From Gracilaria caudata (lineage: Eukaryota; Rhodophyta; Florideophyceae; Gracilariales; Gracilariaceae): a stretch of 21,798 nucleotides of DNA. The stretch lies in the NCBI GenBank assembly GCA_030374735.1, contig JASCIV010000383.1:1-21798 (forward strand), written 5' to 3'. The position numbers were made by a program, and so were the translations under genes. The notes beneath the pieces are model-generated. The model saw only the letters and a list, made by a program, of their open reading frames with translations. It was not told the origin of the DNA and made no database searches. Shown one piece after another: positions 7,428-14,983 of the stretch. Within the stretch, counting starts at the first letter, position 1; each line of letters starts with the position of its first letter.

Positions 7428-9545
7428 CTAATGTTGCGCTTTTGTTGTGACATTCTGATCGCAACTTGTTGGTGAGAAACTCAGAACCAAAGCTACTAAC
7501 ACGTGCAAAGATATTATATAGAAGAACACAATGAGTCTCGACGTCTTCGTGCTGAGAGCTCTCTGGCTTGCACGAAGAGTCAGGCGCTCCGGAGCTGACA
7601 TTTCGCTCATCCGCTTATGTCTTTCTCGCCTGTTGAAAATTGTGTACGGGTTAACCATATCTTCGTACATGGAGCGATACTTCCCGAGGAAGCTTCGGCT
7701 TTCATCCTCATCACCGATGTTAATAGCATGATGGGGCTCGGATGAGGCAGCACCCGTATTGCTTGCTATGTTCCCTCCAGATTGCTGGTATGACTGCAAA
7801 TAGCGAATTTTCTCATACAGTCGCACATTGTCATTCTTCAAGGAATCCATGTCACTCGTGAGTTTCTCAATGCGTTCCATTAGCTTCCTGTTGTCCTCTT
7901 CGAGTTCCATTGTTCTTGCTCTGAATCGATCTCGCTGGCCTGCAACAATGTCCAACATAGACGGCTCTTCCCGAATGATTGAGCGAAGACTTTCTGCTTG
8001 TTGTCTCTCACCCCATTCCCATGCACTATCACCTCCTTCATCACCGTCTGTATCAAGATTGGAAATTTCACGGTCAAGTATTACACTGCCCTTTCGTCGA
8101 CTCCCCACAGCAGCAACATTATCACTTGTCATTGCACTTATGCTCCCTTCGAGCTTGGTGATTAGAGACTTCTGATCCGCTATCTGGTCCTCGTTGGAAC
8201 GCACAACGGCTCGCAGCTCATTGATTTCACTGTCTTTCTCTCTGATCTCAACTCTCATCCGCGTAAGCTTTCCCTCAAGAGTCTTGGCCTTTTCTAACAG
8301 CTTTCTCTCAAGAGAGTCAGTAACACTTGTCGTATGGTTTTCAGTGGAACTTTCCGCAGCCTCTGTGGCATCTTTCGAGGTTTCTGCTTCCATAAGCTGA
8401 AATGATTGCAAAGTTTCGAACTGTCGAACTATGTTTTGATATTCTTCGAATGACGGGAATTTGTCAAGTTCTTCCTTCATCTCTGCAATTATTCTATCTT
8501 TCTCTTGAATAGAGTGTGTGAGCTTCGCAAACTCTTTACTCTTCTCATGATCTTTTCCGCCAAGTAGCTCCTCTAAGGCAGCCACTTGGTCACGTAGTTG
8601 AGAGACTTCAACTTCCCTTGCTGCCAGTTCGGCAGACAAAGCAGACCGTGCTATAGGAGTGCCATCAGAATCAATATCTCCATTTTCGCGATCGGTGACA
8701 ATGCTCTCCAGCTCCATATTGCGACTTCGGAGTATCTTCACTTCGGCATGTGCCCGTTCCAGATCTTCGATAGCCATCTCGCTAACATTTGCTCGGCTGC
8801 TCTTCATGGTTTCAAGTTGGGAACTTGTATTGTTCAACTTACGTGTGAGCTCATCGGATGTAGTCTGCAATTTGCGAGTATGATCATTCGCAAGGCGCAA
8901 CTGGTGAAGAAGCTCTTGTTCTCGTAACTCGTACGCCTCCATAGTCTTCTGTTGCTCAGCCATCCATTCAGCCTGCTTTTCATCTATCTTGGCTGCAGCT
9001 TCTTCTCTGAATTTGTTCTTCTGTGCCGCCATCTCAGACTCTAAGTCTGATATTCTCTTCACATATTTGGCTGCTACATTGTTGCGCTCAGCCAGATTGC
9101 CTCGTTCCCTCTTCAGATCTTCATTTTCCCTTTCTAGTTCTTGAACTCTATGAAACCCAGCAGTGGCACGACTCAATTCCTCCACAGGATCTGGAACATC
9201 GTACAGGTCTTTATAAAGTGAAAGAAAAACCGTCTCTGCAAGCTTAGCGCGATTGGTGAGGGCATCAACTTCTGTTTGATAGGACTTGAGTAACGAAATA
9301 TAATCCTTTTTCGGAACTGTACTACCGTCCGCCATAGATGCCCTCAGTGCTCTTGTCGCGGTGGTTAGCTGCTTTCGGGACGCCTGGGACTGTTCCATTC
9401 GGTCGGCGATTTCCAGCCCATGTTTGTCAAGTTCGGCTCGTCGACCATTGAGATCGAAAGCACGCCATATCTCCAGAGGGGATTGCTGTTGCGCTTCTGC
9501 GGGAGAGGAATCAGGGACAGCGGGAGCATTTTCGGTGATACTCAT
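7428..9545 (-). CDS. CASP-type Golgi tail-anchored golgin
   Basis: This 705-residue protein is almost entirely coiled coil (about 35-620) followed by the conserved CASP C-terminal region and one tail-anchor helix at about 671-690 (LIVFFYIISLHVLVALVLSF), with a short lumenal tail of about 15 residues. The block near PSMLDIVAGQRDRFRARTME and the RALSTKTSRL segment before the membrane helix match animal and plant CASP, the coiled-coil product related to the CUX1 gene. CASP tethers vesicles in intra-Golgi retrograde transport. The longer open frame to 9608 begins at TTG; the first ATG, at 9545 (MSITENAP), gives the usual soluble N-terminus. The length agrees with the family (about 680-700). It shares a divergent promoter region with Rpt6. 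Identity is strong from the C-terminal domain. Confidence 0.93.
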   Translation of the reverse strand: MSITENAPAVPDSSPAEAQQQSPLEIWRAFDLNGRRAELDKHGLEIADRMEQSQASRKQLTTATRALRASMADGSTVPKKDYISLLKSYQTEVDALTNRAKLAETVFLSLYKDLYDVPDPVEELSRATAGFHRVQELERENEDLKRERGNLAERNNVAAKYVKRISDLESEMAAQKNKFREEAAAKIDEKQAEWMAEQQKTMEAYELREQELLHQLRLANDHTRKLQTTSDELTRKLNNTSSQLETMKSSRANVSEMAIEDLERAHAEVKILRSRNMELESIVTDRENGDIDSDGTPIARSALSAELAAREVEVSQLRDQVAALEELLGGKDHEKSKEFAKLTHSIQEKDRIIAEMKEELDKFPSFEEYQNIVRQFETLQSFQLMEAETSKDATEAAESSTENHTTSVTDSLERKLLEKAKTLEGKLTRMRVEIREKDSEINELRAVVRSNEDQIADQKSLITKLEGSISAMTSDNVAAVGSRRKGSVILDREISNLDTDGDEGGDSAWEWGERQQAESLRSIIREEPSMLDIVAGQRDRFRARTMELEEDNRKLMERIEKLTSDMDSLKNDNVRLYEKIRYLQSYQQSGGNIASNTGAASSEPHHAINIGDEDESRSFLGKYRSMYEDMVNPYTIFNRRERHKRMSEMSAPERLTLRASQRALSTKTSRLIVFFYIISLHVLVALVLSFSPTSCDQNVTTKAQH

Positions 9546-10177
9546 GTTTCGGGGGGGAAGCGAAAGTTGGGATAGTTGTTGTAGCAATAACCGGCAAAGG
9601 GAAACCAACGAAACGCCGATGAGTACCGTCAGGTTGAACAGATATATTGATCGAGCGAAAACAACGCTAAGGAGCGCTCTGGATTACTTGGAAGTCGCAA
9701 TAGCACAGGCCTTTGTCTTGGGAAACGCACAGACTTCTGCTTGCGGCGGTTGTCATCTCCACCTTCGGGCCATGCACACATACACTTCGCCCATGACACA
9801 ACCGGATGTTGCACAGGGGACGTCTCTATTGTATATGACTTTTTTTAAAACAATTCAGAAAACATCACTCGAGCCGCGAATCTTACACTGAGTGAAATGG
9901 CACTTGATCACTCCAATACATTCCCAGATTACTGTAAGGAATTGGCATGTCCAATCATTGCACTGCAATGTTGCGTCAGACGCCCCGAGTTCTCCCCAAA
10001 TATTTCACGTTTTAAATTTTGCAAACCAAATATGGCACTGGTTTGCAATGCCTCCAGACTCCATACACAACACATTGCTCCTCCGTAGGCCTACTCGTCG
10101 GTCGCTCGTTCAACGAACTTGTCCTTCCGCCAGTTTCCTATTTCGTACTCGTCGTACCCCAGCCCACACTTTGCGAG
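9546..10177. promoter_or_regulatory. divergent promoter region, CASP / Rpt6
   Basis: This 632-bp spacer holds three CCAAT-box cores (9913-9917 plus, 9941-9945 minus, 9951-9955 plus) within 43 bp, about 220-265 bp before the Rpt6 ATG. The two at 9941-9955 form an inverted pair, ATTGG-CATGT-CCAAT. No clear TATA box or RNA gene is seen. The open frames through this region are not recognisable. Confidence 0.35.
9913..9955. promoter_or_regulatory. CCAAT-box cluster (possible NF-Y sites)
   Basis: Three CCAAT cores lie in 43 bp, two of them as an inverted pair with a 5-bp centre. NF-Y binding is inferred from the core sequence alone. Confidence 0.3.
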
Positions 10178-11413
10178 ATGGCAACCGCCGACGCCATGAA
10201 AACCGGTGTTCCGACCACAATGGCTTCTGGATTGAGCATTGGTTTGAAGTCTTACTATCAAACAAAGATGGATCAGCTCGAAAGCCGAATCCGTGACAAA
10301 CAAGAAAACCTGCGTCGTCTTCAAGCGCAGCGCAATGAACTTAATTCGAGAGTTCGCGATCTACGCGAGGAATTGCAATTACTGCAGGAACCAGGTGGTT
10401 ATGTCGGTGAAGTCGTTAAGATAATGGGTAGGAAAAAGGTTCTTGTTAAAGTGCATCCTGAAGGCAAATACATTGTTGATGTTGACAGTTCAATCGATAT
10501 CACAAAGCTTTCAACAACAGCCCGCGTTGCCCTGAGAAACGATTCCTATACTCTTTACAAGGTGCTTCCGAGCAAAGTCGATCCGTTGGTTTCGCTCATG
10601 AGGGTGGAAAATGTGCCTGATTCCACTTACGAAATGATTGGTGGTCTGGATGAACAGCTTAAAGCTATTCGCGAGGTCATTGAACTTCCTGTTTTGCATC
10701 CGGAGCTGTTTGATGCCCTTGGTATCGCTCAGCCCAAGGGGGTGCTTTTATACGGCCCCCCCGGAACAGGAAAGACACTTTTGGCTCGTGCTGTTGCTCA
10801 TCACACTAAATGCACGTTTATTCGTGTCTCGGGTTCGGAGCTCGTTCAGAAGTACATCGGAGAAGGTAGTCGAATGGTTCGTGAACTTTTTGTTATGGCA
10901 CGCGAACATGCACCGTCCATTATTTTTATGGATGAGATTGATTCCATTGGTTCTACTCGGATGAATAGCGGTGGAAGTGGTGGTGGTGATTCTGAAGTGC
11001 AGAGAACTATGCTTGAGTTGCTCAATCAATTAGACGGTTTCGAAGCAACCAAGAATATTAAGGTTCTGATGGCCACAAACAGGCTAGATATTCTTGATTC
11101 TGCACTTCTCAGGCCTGGAAGAATTGACAGAAAGATTGAATTCCCTGCCCCCAACGAGGAGGCTCGAAAGCAAATCCTCAAGATCCACTCGCGGAAAATG
11201 AATCTCATGCGTGGAATCGATCTCGGAAAAATTGCCAAGAAGATGCCAGGCGCTTCTGGAGCCGAGACAAAGGCGGTATGCACTGAAGCTGGTATGTTTG
11301 CTCTTCGGGAACGTCGTCTATATGTGCAACAGGAAGATTTTGAACTTGCAGTGGCAAAGGTAATGCGAAAAGACCGAGAGGCTAGCGAGTCGTTACGGAG
11401 GTTGTGGAAGTAA
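10178..11413 (+). CDS. RPT6: 26S proteasome regulatory ATPase Rpt6 (PSMC5 / S8)
   Basis: This 411-residue subunit belongs to the heterohexameric AAA+ ring that unfolds substrates for the 20S core. Residues about 30-72 are the N-terminal coiled coil; an OB-fold domain follows (about 75-140); then the AAA+ domain with Walker A GPPGTGKT at 193-200, Walker B IIFMDEID at 248-255 and the GRIDRKIEFP second-region-of-homology motif. The protein ends in LWK, like human PSMC5, and lacks the HbYX tail of Rpt2, Rpt3 and Rpt5. The open frame reaches back to 10019, but that start is TTG; the ATG at 10178 gives 411 residues against 406 in human. It is divergent from CASP and convergent with NAA20. Assignment to Rpt6 rather than another Rpt rests on the N-terminal coiled coil and the tail. 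Confidence 0.96.
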   Translation: MATADAMKTGVPTTMASGLSIGLKSYYQTKMDQLESRIRDKQENLRRLQAQRNELNSRVRDLREELQLLQEPGGYVGEVVKIMGRKKVLVKVHPEGKYIVDVDSSIDITKLSTTARVALRNDSYTLYKVLPSKVDPLVSLMRVENVPDSTYEMIGGLDEQLKAIREVIELPVLHPELFDALGIAQPKGVLLYGPPGTGKTLLARAVAHHTKCTFIRVSGSELVQKYIGEGSRMVRELFVMAREHAPSIIFMDEIDSIGSTRMNSGGSGGGDSEVQRTMLELLNQLDGFEATKNIKVLMATNRLDILDSALLRPGRIDRKIEFPAPNEEARKQILKIHSRKMNLMRGIDLGKIAKKMPGASGAETKAVCTEAGMFALRERRLYVQQEDFELAVAKVMRKDREASESLRRLWK

Positions 11414-11549
11414 ACTTCTTAAAAGTGTATCTTGTTTGTACCGAGCATTCAGTACTTAATTCTGACGCGCGATCTTGCAATCAAAGCCGTTGTGTCGACA
11501 ATGTTGAGAAGTCGAGTGCGGCATGACACATTGTATTCTTAATCCCCAT

Positions 11550-12077
11550 TTACATCGTAAGAGGAACGTCTTCTGCTCTAACGGCCTTCTCCAGCGGTAT
11601 TACGGATGAACGATCTTTGTCGCGACTGAGTGCTTTTCGCATGTCATACGCATCTTCGTCCCCTCCGTAGTAATTCAAAATTGTGCGATATACAACATAA
11701 CCCATCTTCTTATACATTGAGATGGCCAGAGAGTTAGACTTGCGCACGAATAAATCAACGAAGTAGCAATTATACGTCTCGTCCGATAAACTCTCAGTAA
11801 AGTTCATTAACTTCGATGCCAATCCCAACCTACGATACTCGGGAGCAACAGTTACAGCTGATACGTGCCCGTGCCATTCGCGAGAGCGTCCTTCCGCTTT
11901 GCCAATGACGTACGCCATCATTGTTCCATCGGGTGAAGTTACAGTTTGCTGAAATTCAGGCCATCTCAACATGTACTGGAAATAGAAATGTAGGTTATAT
12001 GTCTCTGTGAGCTTGTCTAGATTGACAGGGTTCACATGGAACAGATCAAAAGGTCGAAATCGTCGTGTTGACGACAT
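11550..12077 (-). CDS. NAA20: NatB catalytic subunit NAA20 (N-terminal acetyltransferase)
   Basis: This 175-residue GNAT acetyltransferase is the catalytic subunit of NatB, which acetylates nascent chains beginning Met-Asp/Glu/Asn/Gln at the ribosome together with NAA25. It matches human NAA20 along nearly its whole length: a PFDLF start, NLDKLTETY, FYFQYMLRWPE, EWHGHVSAVTVAPEYRRLGL with the acetyl-CoA loop RRLGLA at 82-87, FVDLFVRKSN, and YDMRKALSRD near the end. A TTG two codons further upstream opens the frame, but the ATG at 12077 gives the conserved N-terminus. It is convergent with Rpt6 across a 136-bp spacer. Confidence 0.96.
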   Translation of the reverse strand: MSSTRRFRPFDLFHVNPVNLDKLTETYNLHFYFQYMLRWPEFQQTVTSPDGTMMAYVIGKAEGRSREWHGHVSAVTVAPEYRRLGLASKLMNFTESLSDETYNCYFVDLFVRKSNSLAISMYKKMGYVVYRTILNYYGGDEDAYDMRKALSRDKDRSSVIPLEKAVRAEDVPLTM

Positions 12078-12808
12078 TTTCAACGAACCTGATCACTGGC
12101 AAGACGAGTTGAAACAACGAATGGTAAATGAGACGGTTACCGCAGCCTAGATTTGTGTGGATTAAAATAGAAACGCTGCTTGTCCCAACGTAACGCAGTG
12201 AAGCTCCTTCGGTATCACTTTGAAGTAAGATATAGAAAAGCTTTCAGATGAAAGGGTTGTTGGTGACTTCCGTAGTTGAATCGAGAGGGTGGAAAACCTT
12301 CTTTGGCCGCTGGCCTTATCTGGAAAGGTATGACGGCACTACAGGTGGCGTTCTACCTTCTTTCTGTTGAGACTTCTTTCTGTATGATAGAGAGAATGTG
12401 CAGGACGCCGTGGATGCAAACTCGAGCCCAGTCGGTCTGGTCCCAAGCAGGACTCCATGACTTGAAAAGTATTCGATTTTAATTAAAAACTTAAGATTTG
12501 CTCCGGAACTAGAAATTGCCGTTTGTGGAATCATGCACGACAATTTGTCGTTTCGACTGTCTTCGAGGCAAGTGGCTCCGTATCATTTGGGGTCGTTCTC
12601 TTTTTGCTGGGGGCTGAAGAAGCTTTTTTATCACAGAAGGTTTGCTTCCGAGCTTGCTTCCGAGTCCATCTTGTAGGAAAGAGGACACAAGAGTTTGACG
12701 GTTCTCGGAGTTTTCTCTTCCGTGTTCTGGAAACCCAGAATTTGTGTTTGACGTACAGAAGTTCTCGAGCCGAGTGCGAAGCAGAAGCGATCAACTGTTT
12801 GAGCTCTA
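12078..12808. promoter_or_regulatory. divergent region, NAA20 / PRMT3-like module
   Basis: This 731-bp spacer has short open frames on both strands, none recognisable. A near-perfect 12-bp tandem repeat, TTGCTTCCGAGC then TTGCTTCCGAGT, lies at about 12643-12666. No TATA box or RNA gene is evident. Confidence 0.35.
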
Positions 12809-13543
12809 ATGGTATCCCCTGGGCCCGAAAAACACTCTGACGAAAAGGTATTGTTGGAAGGACCAGTGGAGTGCAAAACTCTTCATTCTGCCGACGACGC
12901 TGCGAGAACAGTGAAGGAAATGGTAGCCATGATGAAGAATATGGACCCTGAGGTAGTGAGAAGACTTGTTCAGGCGAGAACAGCTGCGGAAAGTATTCAA
13001 TTAGCCTTTCCGGGCGGCGACCAACGATTCACAGATATGGATTGTGATACGGATGATGTAGAGGACGGTGAAGATTATGAAGAACATGAAGTTCCACTCA
13101 CTGGATCTTCTGAGAAACCGTTCAAAGAAGACCCTGAGGAAGAGGAAGATGTTTGCTATGGTTTACTGGATAATTCTTTGTATCGCAGCCCGCAAGTTTG
13201 TCTCACAAAAACAAAAGAAAAATACGGATTTGATATCGTTTCTGATATGAATGCGGCTGGTCTAAACCTCATTGAACGAATTCGGCTTGTGAATTATGTT
13301 AGAAAGCTAAAGAACGACAATGTTCCAACTGATGATATCATCCGTCGTTCTCATGCAGTGCTCTCTGAGCGAAATGAGGAAATCTTGGATAACGATTCAC
13401 TCTTGATACCGGTTGTAGAGGGAGACTTGTTGCTTACCGCTTTAGAAACCGGAGACGAGTTTGATAACGATTTTCGTCGGGAAGCTTCAGCAGTTCGAGA
13501 TGCGGTGGAGGCGTCTCTCCGAGAAGAGCAAATATTACCGTAG
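12809..13543 (+). CDS. PRMT3-like N-terminal module without methyltransferase domain
   Basis: This 244-residue protein resembles the N-terminal part of PRMT3: an acidic stretch (about 75-114), a region aligning with the PRMT3 C2H2 finger (116-141), a helix NLIERIRLVNYVR at 153-165 matching the PRMT3 block that follows its finger, and PVVEGDLLL at 201-209 matching the PRMT3 segment before its linker. PRMT3 uses this part to bind ribosomal protein uS5 (RPS2). The finger looks degenerate: only the first Cys (116) is kept in place, and the second Cys and the two His have no equivalents. No SAM-binding motif (VLDVGCGTG type) follows, and NIP7 begins 95 bp away on the other strand, so there is no room for a methyltransferase domain. 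ATG at 12809 is the first in frame. The similarity is remote and judged by eye; the function is inferred at most as a uS5-type binder or scaffold. Confidence 0.62.
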   Translation: MVSPGPEKHSDEKVLLEGPVECKTLHSADDAARTVKEMVAMMKNMDPEVVRRLVQARTAAESIQLAFPGGDQRFTDMDCDTDDVEDGEDYEEHEVPLTGSSEKPFKEDPEEEEDVCYGLLDNSLYRSPQVCLTKTKEKYGFDIVSDMNAAGLNLIERIRLVNYVRKLKNDNVPTDDIIRRSHAVLSERNEEILDNDSLLIPVVEGDLLLTALETGDEFDNDFRREASAVRDAVEASLREEQILP

Positions 13544-13638
13544 TCATCGACTATGAGACAGCTTCGGAACTGAACAGGCTGTTCACTGATGAGAAAGCGA
13601 AAGAGTGTACAATTCTGCACTCCTAATTCTTCTTGGCG

Positions 13639-14193
13639 CTACAGAGCTGATGCCGGAGTCCTGTCTTCCGAGCGGAGGTACATGCCTAGGTCAGCTTGAT
13701 TCAGGACCACAATATCTGTCGGCGCAGCTTTGCGGCAATCCATTGTGCTTCTTGCAGCCAAGCCAAAACCAATTGGTGTGTCTGACATATTGTAGACCAC
13801 AACGCCAGCACCGTTTTCAGTGTTTTCCGTGATACGCCCTAATCCAGCTTTAAGGATGTGATTCCCATACAAAAACGACATCTCTGAAGATGGTTTGACC
13901 CACACCTTGTGTCTAGCGTATTTACCGAGGTATTCAAGGCAGCTAATGTGCACGTGAAAGTTCTTGTGATGAGTAAACTTGCCAATACAAACTCCAAGTG
14001 AAGCAAGATTTTCCCGCGCTACGTTCGTTGCTAATCGCATTACTTTTTCAGAGACGTAGTAAACTCGGTCATTCTGTAATCTAAAACAATGCGTTTCATC
14101 CGGTGCATCGATAAGTTGCTTGATGTTTGGCCCTATGAACTTGGCAAGCTTTTCAAACACTTGTATTGTTTCTTCTTCGGTGAGAGGGCGCAT
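13639..14193 (-). CDS. NIP7: 60S ribosome biogenesis factor NIP7
   Basis: This 184-residue protein takes part in pre-rRNA processing and 60S assembly in the nucleolus. It starts with MRPLTEEE as the human protein does, followed by FRLQNDRVYYVSEKVMRLA and GKFTHHKNFHVHISCLEYL of the N-terminal domain. The PUA domain (about 95-175) includes KVWVKPSSEMSFLYGNHILK, GLGRITENT and FGLAARST. Human NIP7 is 180 residues, so this is full length. The frame is open for about 66 codons upstream but contains no ATG, so 14193 is the start. It is convergent with the PRMT3-like gene at 95 bp, the tightest spacing in the window. Confidence 0.96.
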   Translation of the reverse strand: MRPLTEEETIQVFEKLAKFIGPNIKQLIDAPDETHCFRLQNDRVYYVSEKVMRLATNVARENLASLGVCIGKFTHHKNFHVHISCLEYLGKYARHKVWVKPSSEMSFLYGNHILKAGLGRITENTENGAGVVVYNMSDTPIGFGLAARSTMDCRKAAPTDIVVLNQADLGMYLRSEDRTPASAL

Positions 14194-14983
14194 GATTGTT
14201 TGAAAGCGGTCACGTTCCTTGAAATTATGAACCCGGAAGCCTTCCGTTGTGACACAGTGCCGGGGGCCGGTTGGATTTGCAAGGCGTTGCAGTTGGCTGT
14301 GCCAGTTCTTCAGTAGCTGAACCGACCGTCGTGCATATTCATAAGCACTTTCGATACTTGATCCCGCTGGGGAGTACCGTCGTACAGCAGAGAGCGAATC
14401 GGCGCCGGCGCATCATGATGATCATGCAGTCCTTGTCCCACTGCAAAAATTGCAACGAACAAGCGCTCCCAGTCTCCCCGCTTGGGGTGGGTCCCCCGGG
14501 TTCCCGGACCTCAAAATTATTCTAAATATACGAATGAGGGGTGCCGAAGCGGGGGCACTTCCTTGGTAACTCTTATGGTCCACTTGTGACTGGGACATGA
14601 ACTGACGAATGAAATGCACATGTTGTCTCAAAATGCCATGCAGGCAGTTCAAAGACCTGACCTTTGTCTGGAAGGGTTCAACGGCATTGACGTCGCTGAG
14701 CATCTTTCCCACGAGCCTGAAACCAAATCAGTGTTGTTCTAAGCTTCTCTGTTTGGTCGATGATTGTTGCCTTCGTAAGGTTATCAAGCGCTCGAAGAAA
14801 TTGCCCACATTCTATCATCTCTACAATATGAGGGCGCCAATCGCAATGCGTACAACAGTATATGCATGAGACGACGTGATGTCCTCTTTGTGACTCCTGA
14901 CACGGTGAGACTCAGGTAATCTTCTGTGAGATACCGATTTCAAGGAAAAGGATGCCGCTTGGTTCCCAGTAAGGTTGGCTTAT
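14194..14983. promoter_or_regulatory. divergent region, NIP7 / GCP4-like, with GC hairpins
   Basis: This 790-bp spacer is unusual in holding several minus-strand open stretches: about 14880-14680, 14712-14422, and 14510-14311 ending in a TGA. They lie in different frames, none starts and ends as a single gene, and I recognise none of them. A short spliced gene or a decayed one on the minus strand is possible. Three GC-rich hairpins cluster at 14476-14558 (separate entry). An in-frame TGA at 14927-14929 limits the GCP4-like gene on its 5' side. Confidence 0.35.
14476..14558 (-). other. cluster of GC hairpins around an Sm-like sequence
   Basis: Three stems occur in 83 bp: CCCC-GCTT-GGGG (14476-14487), CCGG-GTTC-CCGG with flanking GGT/ACC (14490-14510), and GTGCC/GGCAC (14541-14558). 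On the minus strand the order is hairpin, AT-rich stretch, AATAATTTTGAGG, hairpin, which resembles the Sm-site-plus-3'-stem end of a spliceosomal snRNA. I found no U1, U2, U4, U5 or U6 core (for example no GCCTTTTAC loop and no ACAGAGA), so a known snRNA is not supported. Confidence 0.25.

Noticed and set aside
10019..10177. 53-codon N-terminal extension of Rpt6
   Set aside because: It begins at TTG, has no family similarity, and the ATG at 10178 gives the normal Rpt6 length.
12390..12480. tRNA-like GGCTCGAGTTTGCATCC on the minus strand
   Set aside because: It departs from the B-box consensus and no acceptor or anticodon stem forms.
14194..14391. 66-codon in-frame extension upstream of NIP7
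   Set aside because: It has no ATG, and the NIP7 start matches the human N-terminus exactly at MRPLTEEE.
14541..14558. GTGCC-CCGCTTC-GGCAC hairpin resembling the U6 5' stem
   Set aside because: The invariant ACAGAGA and AGC elements of U6 are absent downstream.
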